NCBI GenBank assembly: GCA_000727475.1
Contig: KL647296.1
Coordinates: forward strand, 1,098,865-1,162,864
Length of the DNA stretch: 64,000 bases
Reading direction: 5' to 3'
DNA from: Sarcocystis neurona
Taxonomy: Eukaryota > Apicomplexa > Conoidasida > Eucoccidiorida > Sarcocystidae
Made by a program: the position numbers and the translations under genes. Each line of letters begins with the position of its first letter. Positions within the stretch are counted from its first letter, which is position 1. The notes beneath the pieces are model-generated. The model was not told where the DNA came from. It saw only the letters and a list, made by a program, of their open reading frames with translations, and made no database searches. This document shows positions 23,701 to 34,800 of this stretch, piece by piece.

Positions 23701-24824
23701 GTATACACACGTACAAAAGCATACACAGTTTGGGTTTTTCTGCATTTTAACGTGAATACGACTCTTCTACATGCCCTCGCGATTCACGCGTAGATAACTG
23801 AAGGGTTGCTCCTACCGGTGGACGAAATACTTTTTTCTTCATCGTTAGACCGCGTAGTCACACACGTTCGTGTACACAGAAATGTGCTGCACACGTTCAC
23901 CCGCGCACGAATGCGTGAATAGTAAAAATAAATTTCCATGCGCAATCACACTCACGTATTCCGCATTGAAGACTAGGAGTCTTCTCTGCTGCCGCTACGT
24001 GATTCGGATCCACGTCCGACGCTGCCGCTGGCTGCGGTGATAAGCCAAGTTCAGTAACGACTCGCTGCTGCTTCTGCGTCTACTACTACACTGGTCTTCC
24101 GCTCGAGCGGCTACGACGTCCGCTAATGTTCGAGTGCAGCTAACGTTTCTAGTGTTTGCGCTTTTTGTGCTGTTGCTGGTTTTGTTGCTATGGATGTCTA
24201 GGTTTGTCCGCCCACACCCGGCTGGCATGCACGTGCCGCCGCCACTGCTGCGCCTCCACCTGTAGTTGCTCATCCAATTCTTGTTCCTTCTGGATCAGAG
24301 TCCCCGCTCCTGCCTATATTTACCCTGCGCTTGGCATCGCTGCTGCCCTCGCTGGAAGTCCTACATTTCTCTCGCACCCAGTGCTGCAGTGGCTGTTGTC
24401 GGCTGCCTGCCTTCACTGTATCACAGTACTCTGTTTCGGCTGCTTCTGCTGGAAGTCTTCGTCACCGTCGGCAAGTCGCGCTGCTGCATCTTTGTTGTTC
24501 TGCACTGGTTCGCCTCTGCTGCTGTTTCTACCTATGCTATTTCCTTCCACATTCATACTACTGCCATTCTTGCCCGGGAGCGCCGTTGCGTGCCATCTTA
24601 CCGTCTCTAAATTGGATAAAACCCACATATCCACCAGGCACCCGCTTCGCAGATGACCAGAAGACGCCGGCAACGGCCAGTGTGCCAAAGAGTAGCCGTG
24701 CATTTTTCTTTTTCTCTGGTGGCCAGCACAAGCACCACTGCTTCAGATGTTGTCCTGCCGCGCGCAGTGTGCGTACAGCTCTTGCTGCTGCTCCTATTCC
24801 TCCTCCTGCCCCTGGAAGTGCCAT
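20671..24824 (-). CDS. Prohibitin/SPFH-family membrane protein, short form
   Basis: Exons 24824-24602, 22674-22532, 21245-21000 and 20754-20671 join in phase to 231 residues, with ATG in context ACAATGG and stop TAA. A hydrophobic segment (residues 44-59) is followed by VPGGYVGFI, the strand that opens the PHB domain. Exon 2 contains PFLPYFQKPVTVRV, matching the prohibitin IPWxQKPxxFDxR region, then KDGRDIE where prohibitins have SKDLQ. Exon 3 (VPEIYLRFG then a run to NSVV) matches LPEIYKTLG to LKSVVA. Prohibitins form ring scaffolds in the mitochondrial inner membrane; location here is inferred. The usual C-terminal coiled coil is missing, so the protein is about 45 residues short. Two further minus-strand pieces (24309-24260 and 24079-23956), Gln-rich and phase-neutral as a pair, could be cassette exons and would give 289 residues. 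The last exon is the least certain. Confidence 0.65.
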
Positions 24825-26673
24825 TGTTAAAAATGTAAAAAAAGGAGTCTCTGTTGCGGGAGCAAAAAAATACTTCTATCTCCTATGTCATTAAAAGTGA
24901 GTACTCGCGCTAGCTCATATATACAGAAGCAGCCCCCGCCTGGAAATACAGAATGCGCTTCGTACAGATGAATTTATCGACAAGACCTTCCACTCTACGC
25001 TGTACTTGGAAATTCGACGGGCAGGCAATGAATAACCAAAGCCCCGCCAAAAGCAATGCCAGCACCAGGCTGGCACCAGTGCCAGGCTAGATGCACAGGC
25101 ACATCATAGTGAGGGAAGAAATGTCGTAGCATTAGCCATTTTCAGGTAACACGTGCAACACACTGCACTTCCCGACAAGCAGGAGGAGGAGCGCCAGTAT
25201 TCGACGGTGCACCGTTGTATTGTAGTCGACCATCAAGACAAGAAAATACGGGAGCAATCTAGACGTACACAGGGACGATGAGATACGTCAAACAGTTGAC
25301 CACCACGCTGGCGCAGACGACAACGTAAAAAAAATGGCGTCCAAACATGAACTGCGGAATTACTTGTAGCCGTGCAACAAGCGAGGCATGAAAACAAATG
25401 GGGCACGGCAGCGCGGAGGATATAACAGTTTGGAAAAACACGGGATAACAAGCCCATTTTTTGGTGCGAAATCATCAACAGTAAAAGGCGAGGACGATCC
25501 ATAAAGTAGAAAGAAAATCAGATTGCATACGAAGGCAGAAAGCTTCAAAATCGCGAACAGCGAGGTAGGTGGTTCTGTGGAGCGACTGCATACCGTCTCA
25601 CTAAAAACTGCGGCGTGCGGTCGACAGATGCAGGCGTAGGGACTAACAAAGCTAAATTGAACAAAGAAACGGGGAAAGGTTCGGCTTCCGCTGCTTGTAT
25701 CCTTCAACCAACGCAAAAGCATCTGCTTCCGCTGGTGAAATTGTTCTTCCAACAGCGGCGGTTTCACAACTAAATGCGCTGTTGCTCTCGCAAAGGGGAA
25801 GGCAAGAGATACTGCGCCTGTGCTTCCGGCACATCACAAAACATTGCTCTGGGCTACAGCTATAATTGTGGTCAGCCGAGGGGACGTGTATTGCCACTCT
25901 TATTAGCACAGTTGTGCTGTTGTGGTTGTTGAAGTGGTATAGTTGTCACTTCGACCACAAGAAAATACACATTAAAGGATTTAAGGGGCGCTGAAGGAAT
26001 TCACTCTCTCCTCACATATACACATAGATGTGTATTCGTACAATTGTGCAAGCGTGCAAACATGCAGGCGACCGGGCGGCACTGCAAACATAATGCGGCA
26101 GAGTAGTTCCGTGTTGTGGCTCAAGACACATTCGAAGAAGCAAGGTAACAGCGCTTACTGGAAGTATCGCGTCTTTAAGAAAAGCCAGTTTTATCGAGTT
26201 GCTGCACTGCTTTACTACATGCGTAGAAATGTAACTACGTTTTTACTAATGTACGTGGACGACCATATTCGCACACCAGCTTGCTCTGAGGTACTTCTGG
26301 GGGCAAACGGAAGATCGCACGCAAGTGAGGACGCAGAGGTTTACTCTGACGCAAGCAAGTTTCTTAAAGCAGGAAATGCAATGTAGCGCAGAAGTTGACA
26401 GTGCGATGCTGGCTAGCGAAAAGTGGAGTCGAGAAAGTATTGCCCTTTGGGAGCTATAGTAAGGGATATAAATCTACCACGGTGATTGTCCGTATCGATG
26501 ACGACGATGGAGGTGACCGCTGTATTATTAATGAGCATAATGCTTATAATAAAAGCGTTAGGTACCAAATAGTCCACACCAGTATACGCATGCGGGGCTC
26601 TTGAGAGCAAGCTCGCCGCGGTGGACAAGCACTGCACCAGTACAGCTGCTCATTCACTCAGTAAAATAGACAA
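24825..26673. other. Region without a modelled gene
   Basis: A protein-like open stretch on the minus strand around 25770-25600 (helical, charged) has no clear splice borders. A plus ORF 26030-26386 is open by length but has no supporting signals. The stretch next to 24824 is likely the promoter and 5' UTR of the prohibitin-like gene. Confidence 0.35.
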
Positions 26674-27355
26674 ATGTTGAATGTCAATGAGACCGAACGA
26701 TGCGCCAGTCGCCCAGCTGACCCAAAGAAGACGCTGCAGAGATCAACGGCTCGCACGCTTCCAGCAGCAGTGCATGCGATAAGCGGCCGTCTCCACAGGC
26801 CGGGTAAGTTGATACATGTGTCTTCTGCTACCTTGTACATATATAGATTCGTAGTATGCATTAGGGCGCATATACCGGCATTGTTTCCGTGCAAGCATAT
26901 GCACACGCTGCGCACATAGAGGCAAATGAATGCACGTCCCGACCAGGTGTCGCGAAATAGCTACGTTCACGGTTGAGCAGGATGAATGTAGACAGCGCGT
27001 CCCGGCCCGGATTCGGGTGTGCATAGATGAGTATCTACACGTGTATGTATATGTATGTAGATAGATCTGCAAGTACACAGTATGAAAAGACTGTACGCAC
27101 ATGTCTATGTATCCGTAGGTGTTGGACTAATTCGGTGTTTCGGTAATCTTGACACGTAGGGCCCTACTGAGCTGGAGATGCAAACCGTGATTACTACGGT
27201 GTGGTTCTAAATCATTCCTATAGATTCAGGATTTTTCCGGGAGAGCGTGTATATAGGAAGAGTCAGTCTTTACCGCTGCTGCAACATCATCCAGACGTAG
27301 ACGAATGTGCGCCAGGCCCACAATGTTCAGTTCAATCAAAGATAGTTCTAGCGAG
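26674..27355 (+). CDS. Candidate gene start with possible EGF-like exon, incomplete
   Basis: Exon 26674-26803 starts with ATG and ends at a strong donor (GTAAGTTG). Exon 27295-27355 follows the acceptor ACATCATCCAG and joins in phase. The junction reads DVDECAPGPQC, which resembles the start of a calcium-binding EGF-like repeat. Surface and micronemal proteins of coccidia often carry EGF repeats, but only two cysteines are seen and there is no signal peptide in exon 1. The donor at 27356 (GTTGTG) is weak, and the next exon lies beyond the tandem repeat at 27463 if it exists. Treat this as a fragment. Confidence 0.3.
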
Positions 27356-27462
27356 GTTGTGTGTGTGTACGTGCCTAAAACTACTTTTCCTCGACGCACG
27401 CTGTCATGTACACAGGCTGCGTTGCACGGTCGAAGGGGACGCTTGCCTTCGCAGCTCTCATG

Positions 27463-27684
27463 TATGTAGTGAAGGGGGTATATATACTCACGTGTTTGTA
27501 AGTGTATGTATATGGTATTGTTTTTATACATGTGGATACAAACATCGAAAGATTAGTACAAGCAGTCGGGTTATATGTAGTGAAGGGGGTATATATACTC
27601 ACGTGTTTGTAAGTGTATGTATATGGTATTGTTTTTATACATGTGGATACAAACATCGAAAGATTAGTACCAGCAGTCGGGTTC
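27463..27684. repeat. Near-perfect tandem duplication, period 111
   Basis: The block starting TATGTAGTGAAGGGGG occurs at 27463-27573 and at 27574-27684. I see one difference inside (TACAAGCAG against TACCAGCAG). The period is a multiple of three, so a plus-strand open frame runs through both copies as a repeated 37-residue unit, but the sequence is AT-rich and not protein-like. This is a recent duplication. Confidence 0.93.
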
Positions 27685-28890
27685 ACGACTTAGACGCCTT
27701 ACAGCAATGTCACTTCCAGGTCATTGTTTATATATTGTGTGCCCATCGAACTGTACTGCAGGAAAACGTAGCGCAGAGACCCGCGTCGCTAATGGGTACA
27801 GAAGGCGCCCTTAATTTTTAACGGTGTCCTGCGCTAAAGATAATTTCGTCTATTTGCATCCCACTGCGACCGCGTGTTCTGGTGGTAGGCGCCAGACCCT
27901 GTGATCGAACAGCAGAGAGAACAGCAAAAGCTGGTTGCGTCGAATGGATTCTCTACCACCGCACTACATGCACGTCCTGAAGGTGTTTCCTTTCTTTTAG
28001 TTGCACCTTTGTCCCGTCTTGTGATCTCCCCAGTGGCTGCTTGTATACTTGAATTTACGCACGCCTAGCCACCAGGGAGGGGTGTCCATGTGTACACCGT
28101 GGACGGTGTGCATTGGGGAGTGCCCTCGTCTGCTGAGGTAGTGCTGCCGACAGCACAACACTGTTTCAGGCGTCGTAACGCCAATCTCGTAGACTCCCGT
28201 CAAGTTCTGAAAGTTCAAAAGACTCGTCATTCGACACCGATAGTGTACTGTCTTGAAGCCTGTCTCACATGAAGGACACATAAACGTGCGACCGAAAAGT
28301 GCGCCCGTAGGCCTCTAATGAGAAATGTTTGCATGTGTCAATTTCAGGGGTGCCGAGAAGATGATGGCCTAGGGTACCTCGGCTGGCTTTGACGTGTCAC
28401 ACGACAGAGGGAAGCATATTTTCTTCGTGAAGTGCTGCTTCTCACGCGCAACAGCAAAGCACCCAGTACAGCTCACCGGAATTGCCGAAAGCTGTAGGCC
28501 CCAGTTACCTCATGTTCTCTCACCACACCAGTTGTGCCCTGATGTAAGGACGTGACTGTACATGGATACTGTATTCGCGCTGATATTTCTATTGTTTCAC
28601 GTATCACTTGGCTGTTGTCTTATCCTGATCCCCTCCTCTCCTATGATCTCCACTATTGGCTCATCATTCGACACGGTTCTCGTTAATGCCGCACATCGTA
28701 CAAGCCTAGCAACGTCGGCTTTTTTTCTTTGTTGCATGACTTCCGCGCTGGGTTGTACCTCGCGTGTGCATTAATTCTACGGCTCTCTGTATGCTTCGTC
28801 TTCTCCCAGCAGCTACTTATTCCCCTTTTCTAGGTGTTGATATCCTCAATCCTCAATCTGAATGGTGATGCATGGAAGGAAATCACTCAC

Positions 28891-29019
28891 GTGTGATTTT
28901 CCTTTCAGTATCATTATGGAACTTCCTCGTCGAAAAGGGAGATTTTTTGTGGCTCCCTGATTATGAGTAATACGGATTCTTCCAGTCGATTCTTCGCCTT
29001 GTTGTTTATTCCCCTTCAT
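28891..29019 (-). CDS. Candidate first exon of an unknown gene
   Basis: ATG at 29019 opens 43 codons that end exactly at a strong donor (CAC, then GTGAGTGA). The peptide is basic and hydrophilic (MKGNKQQGEES at the start, SSIMILKGKSH at the end). The frame is also open upstream of the ATG to an AG at about 29056, so this could be an internal exon. No downstream exon in phase was found. Confidence 0.3.
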
Positions 29020-29110
29020 ACCCGTTGATATGCCGACAGTCAACCGTGTGGACCTGTACGTGCCTACCAGGCGAATGCTGCGTTGTGCCACCTGGGAAGC
29101 GGCGAGTTTC

Positions 29111-29136
29111 AGTAACCTTACATCCGTAAGGTTACT
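29111..29136. repeat. Perfect hairpin, 11-base stem
   Basis: AGTAACCTTAC and GTAAGGTTACT are exact complements around a four-base loop. Confidence 0.9.
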
Positions 29137-29840
29137 TACTGCTAGAGACGCAATTGTCCACCTCTATTACGTCCTGAATTTCGCCACTACACCGCTTAAA
29201 AGGACTGAGAAAATAGGTACGGGTAAGCGTAGAAAACTCAAGGATAGATACGTGTAGACGACTCTGGAATGGATTAGATTGCTGTCACTGCGTTGGCTAA
29301 GAGAAGCGTCTGCGTGTAAGCTTAGAGGCACCTTTTGACATACGTCCTTGCACGTAACTCAGGACACTCTTGCCTCTTACTGCTTGATCTTCCATTGGGA
29401 GCGCACTTATTCCAGACTCTGTTTTCGTCAACAAATGGAGACTGCTGAATGCAGAAATAAGCAGTCACATTCTGGTATAGCAATGTTCTTGATATGCAGA
29501 ACAAGTGAGATTGTAAATGCCGAGCGACGCCACTAAGTCAGCGCTTCCCCGAAAAGGCGACAGCTCAGATTAGACAGATCAGATACGTGCCTCTCATCAC
29601 ATACGATCCCACACACGCAGCTGTAGCTTGGACTCACTCGGTTTTTCCAGAGGGCTCTGCACCGATGTACGGTGATAGGGGACATCGGTGAGGATTCCGG
29701 TAGGACACTGTGAGACTTCGAGGGGCCAGTCACATAGACACTGTTGTTACCTGCAGTACGGGTTGGACGTCGCTAGTCGTAAGGTGAATGGCGACCGTAG
29801 AACTATAGGCGGCTTTGGCTGCATGCCGTGCCGCGGACAG

Positions 29841-29860
29841 GATTACCTCTACAGGTAATC
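29841..29860. repeat. Perfect hairpin, 8-base stem
   Basis: GATTACCT and AGGTAATC are complementary around CTAC. Confidence 0.8.
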
Positions 29861-30002
29861 TTTAGCGCAGAACTCTCGATCTGTTTAGGGCTCGTCAGTG
29901 TGTAGGGGAAAGTAGGGAGAGGGTTTTCTGTATACTTGCATACACATATATTCACCGAAACACAAGTCTGTTCCCGCACCGTACGCGCCTTCGCGAAAGT
30001 TA

Positions 30003-30619
30003 ATGATCGATGGTGGACTGTGGAGACTAGCTAAGGAGGCCGAAGCTTTCAAAGAATGCGTGCGTCTTCTCCTTTCTGGCGAGGACGCGGGGCGGTGTGA
30101 TACGTTTTCTAACCGAATACTGGGATACAATGTGTTCATCCGGTGCCGCAGACTGCAGTTCGTCTATCCGCGCGAGTGCTCTGTCGATATTGGCATAAAG
30201 TGATGACCCTTCACTGCAGGGGGTGAGAGTTGTTTGAGTCTCAGCTGCCTACTGTTGGCGTTTTTCATGCCCAGAGTCAATGGTGAGCTGAGTTGAGCAA
30301 AAATACTTCTGCAGCGATGTCGGTGGATTGCGGAGCGGGGGACTCGAATGAACTTTCCTGCAACAACAAAATGTCAGTGAAGAGACTCGTTCTACCGCAT
30401 ATCAGACTACTCACCCTGTCGTTGTTGGTGAAAGATTCTCTCCCTTACAAAGGAGGTCTCTCCACTTCTATTACTTTGGCTCCGGTATCTCGAACCCATC
30501 TAGTTATTCATGCATTCAAGAATATACAACTGAGGGAAAGTAAAATGCTCTTCGCGAGAAGTCAGCTGCAGAGAACTAAACCAACGACACAGCACATACT
30601 TGCCGTGTCGGTAGGCTGA
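30003..30619 (+). CDS. Two neighbouring protein-like ORFs, unresolved gene
   Basis: ORF 30003-30203 encodes 66 helical residues (motif RLAKEAEAFKECV) and its frame is open upstream to about 29917. ORF 30293-30619 encodes up to 108 residues, with another ATG at 30317. Neither shows a known domain and no splice pair joins them convincingly. Protein-like composition is the only evidence. Confidence 0.25.
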
Positions 30620-31501
30620 AGCAGGCGCGCTGTTCTACATAAACAGGGGACGCAGCCTACTTCAGGATGTAAGAAGTATCCATAAAGTCGACATAAAAAT
30701 TTGCGGGTAACATTTAAGCTTGCGAAGACGAACAACTGGATACGTGTTCAGGAAAAATTCGATCAACTCCGGCTTACATGCAGGGTACGGCGCTCAACAT
30801 AATTCCTTGCATTATCGTAGCTCTACAGCAGTTCTCGGTGTGACGCCATTTTTTGTAGGCCGACGGCGTCCAGTTCGAGCGGTGCACAAAGCTGGGATGA
30901 ATCCCAATTCTTCCCTATAGCTTTCGGTGAAATTTTCCAACCTGTGTACCCGCGCAACCGACAAGGAGCAGAAGTTGCTACATAACAGTGGACACTCTCC
31001 CCTGGACGCACATACAGAATCTGAAATATTTCATTGATGTGTCCGGTTAGACCGTTCTCACATCCTGAAGGGAAGCTGTTATGCTACTTTTGAGAACTTG
31101 TAATAGTGCGTGAAGCATTAACGGAGTCAGTCGCATCTCTGACCACGAGCCCGCGGAAGTCCAGATATTTCTTGCAAGGTGGCATCAGAGGTAGTCTCTT
31201 AAAAGAGAACGCCCTCTTGAAGTTTCGTTGTCATCGAGCACATATTGATGCGCCGTTCCCTCGTATAACACGCCAGGCGTTAGCTTTCGATGGTGTGCAT
31301 TAGGCCTCTCGTCCCGCTGTCCTTGTTCACAGCACTCTCGAGAGGCACTGGAGTGAAATATCCGCTGTCAGTTAGCTGATGTACCTTCCCTCTGCTAATC
31401 ACTTCTCTTGTACGCCATTGCGGTTGATCCGAACCTGGCTAGAGATGCGCGTTTTTCACAGCACACCACTTCGACAGTTCGTTGCATCACGCTTTCGTAA
31501 A

Positions 31502-31523
31502 GGAGAAGCTACGTAGCTTCTCC
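31502..31523. repeat. Perfect 22-base palindrome
   Basis: GGAGAAGCTAC is followed directly by its exact complement GTAGCTTCTCC. It lies about 320 bases before the start of the subtilase gene, where a regulatory or cruciform role is possible but unproven. Confidence 0.92.
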
Positions 31524-31842
31524 CTAAAACACCCACATACTTTTTACGTAGGTACTACGACAAGAAGTGTAGGGTCTACCGCCGCATTACATTCGGTGAA
31601 ATGACGATGTACCGTTCGTCGTGAGAGTCTGCGCACGGTGCCTTCGCTGCGAAGAGATACGTGCAGAGACAGCCCTTTTTTCGTGCCTCCTTTCGGCCGT
31701 ATATGTGTTCAGATATTCGTCACGTATTGTGTAGATTGAACGTGCCTTGTCTCCGCAGCGCTAATTCACTCTTACTTCGACAACACTCCTGATATGCACT
31801 GGTATAGAAACAGCAAGTCGCAGGTGCTGCAGCTGGACAAAG

Positions 31843-34800
31843 ATGGTAACAGAACATGTGTTGACGAGCTTGGTGGCACTTATATTGTGCTCAAGGTCTT
31901 CCTCAACAATGTCCGCTAAAATTCTGGTGACCACCGTCCCTACACATGTGGTGGAGGTCCTCGCCGTCGGAGAGACGAAGAAAGTAAAGATTGCCGTGGA
32001 AAACTTATATCCACACGACGTCCAGATTATAACCCTTCTTGAGAACACGAATGCGGAAGGTGACAAGTATGAGAACGACACATCGTCAGGCCCCGCGCGA
32101 GCAGAGGAGCCGTCAGCGAGCTTCGGTGTCGGTCAACCTCTGTCCATCAATGAAGTGAGACACTCGGATCAAGGACCACGCGAGTCGTTGCAAGCCTCGG
32201 CCTCTACAGACATTAAGATGGCAGACTTGGAACGTGGGAGGAACCGCGAGCAAAGAGAGGAGAAACGAGCAGCGCAGGGCGAGTCTAAACAAGGAGATAC
32301 GTACATTAGTATCGCGCGGCCGCCCAAAGGCGAAACCGCCCCTTGTCTGCTCTGCGCTGGGCAGGTAGAAAGCCTTACGGAACTTGCGGAGGAAGGCAAC
32401 AAAAAGAACTTCTATCCGTGTGATTGGCTCCCCACAAATTTCCAGTACTCTGAAGGAAAATCAGTGTGCCGCCTCATCCTCAGGATGAGGACGGGAGGGC
32501 GCGCTGAAGAGCTGAAGCGCCTTCAAAATTCTTTTCTGCTTCAGCACAAAAAAGAGACAAAATCTGGCACTAACCAGGCACCTACACAGACATTCAAAGG
32601 TGGCCCAGTGCCTGAGACAGTCCCTTCGGTAGGACAGCGCATTGGAGAACTTTTCTCTCTCGAAGACAAGCAGGTACGGGGGTCAGAGCTCTTTGGTGTA
32701 CTCATTTATCCAAATACGCGTCACCTATCTGCGGACTGGTAGTAGACGCATCAGGTTACTTAGTAAGAAGGCAGAAGCGGCACTGTCTTGGGCCAGGGGG
32801 GTGCTCGCCTCATGCCCTCAGAAAGTGAGGCCCTTATTCTTTGAAGAGGAAGTCTTTCACGCTGAAGAATTACTCTACGTGTAATGCGACCCGGCACCTG
32901 CAGGAGAAAGCTAGACTCTTTGCGTTAACGAAGGCCTGCACTTGCGGGTTGCATAGAGCATTTTTCCTCACTGTAAAAGCCTGACACAGTACGCGGAATG
33001 CTATAAAAATGTGCAGCAATATCCAGGTAAAAGGTACAGGTGGAAGCGGCTCATCTGTTTAGTGTGCCACTCTTTTGTTCAGGGGGTCTGCTTACGCCAC
33101 AGGCATGCTAAAATTGGCGTGGTTATTTTCCGTTCCGCTAAACTGCAGGCTCGCCTCGTGACTGCCTTGCACTTTCTTGACAAACTCGAACTGGCGATTA
33201 TTCACCTTGGGGCGTCAACAGCTTCAGCAGACGCCTTGGCTGCGGTTGCGTTGCGGAACGCCCTTGCAGGCTCCGCAGATGTGGATTTCGTAGAAGTAGA
33301 CGAGGTGGTCTACGCTCTGCACTCAAATGTAGGGACGAACTCTTCCCACAGTTCCGTCTTGAGACAAGCACTACACGAACAACATACAGACTCTCCGCCC
33401 AAAGATGAGAAAGTCACGACGCCTGTGGTCGACGGGGCTTCTGGCGCAGACGCTTTGCTTCAAAATCTTCAGTTAGCGCGGAAGGTCGCCGAACGTGTTA
33501 GGCACGCAGATTTCTGGAACTCTGATGCCACCGACGGTCAAGGTCCCATCGTAGCTGTCATCGATACCGGAGTAAATTATTTACACCCGGCGTTGACCAG
33601 GCAGATGTGGGTAAATAAAGACGAAGAAGACGGTATTGACGGATTTGACGACGACGGTCAGATCAACCGAGAAACGCCGCGCCGTGCAGCGCAGCGCATT
33701 TGCTGTGCAGCGCCGAGTTCGACGGATATATGGTCGTAGTGAAGAATGCCGCACACATGTGGATATGTGTACGTATATTCATATATATATATATATGCAT
33801 ATAGACGTGTATGTGTATATACATATATATGTATATATGTTGCGGTGCATATCTGCAAGTTTTCCGCGTTGGTGTTTCCGTGGAAGGCGTGCTTCAGGTT
33901 ACAAACCTACAAGGAGCTTCACTCCCTTTTTAGGAGATTCGAATACTGGCAATTTGAAGAATTCCGCCATTTGTAATTCTAAGGAAGATGACAGCTCTTC
34001 ATCTTGTGTCAAATTTTCTACTGCAGATACCTTATTCTGGACGTCTACGAAAACTATAAGCGCACACCACAGCTCTTCATCTCGTGTTAAATCTTTCACT
34101 GCAAATATCTTATTCTGGACGTCTACGAAAACGGTTACGCACGTCGTAGCGCAGCTTCTCCTGACCTCAAAGTATCACACTACACGCACGTTGCCAGAAG
34201 GACTCTACTGTTCGACGCCTTTTTGCGTAAAACATACTTTCGCGGCAGCTTGTCGTTGCTTACTTGGAATTTCCTGAAAGCTTCTCTTCGCCTCACCACT
34301 TCGTCATCTACATTCCATTTACCGCGAATCCAGCAGGCGTGTGGTGTATCAGATCTGCATCGAGACATAGTCCAGTACGACGGGACTCTTTCACACACGC
34401 TTCCCTGCGTCTAATTTCCGCATCATGCGGTGGCGTCCAGCTGAAAACGCATGATTTGTGGGCTGCGTGGCAAGTGAAGAAGGCTGTCACTTTGACGATG
34501 CAGGAAGACGTACGTTATATTCTTATGTGATGCACAGGATCTGCTTTGTAGTTGCACTGGGAGGGTAACTACCTGTCTCCCATTGAACGGCCGGTCTTCT
34601 TTGCAGTGAGCCTCTGCGTACGGTACAGGTTCGCTCCCTGTTCTCGAGGGATTCCCCCATTTGCATACCCCCCTTCACTTCTCTTTCAGTACAGTCTTCC
34701 AGGCAACGGCCCTTTTATTTAAGGCCACTTGCTGTGATTCGCTCTCGTGCTTCGTCTGCTCTGAGTTGCAGGTAACGGCTACGTAGATGATATCTACGGC

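Noticed and set aside
24156..24656. Plus-strand Cys/Leu-rich ORF of 166 codons
   Set aside because: It is the complement of CAG-rich minus-strand sequence in the prohibitin-like gene; poly-Cys/Leu composition is typical of such shadows.
26030..26386. YVDD motif in a plus ORF, reminiscent of retrotransposon reverse transcriptase
   Set aside because: Only four residues match, with no other RT blocks, integrase or LTR around it.
27201..27821. 206-codon plus ORF with a repeated 37-residue unit
   Set aside because: The repeat arises from the 111-base DNA duplication; the reading is AT-rich, full of Tyr/Cys/His and not protein-like.
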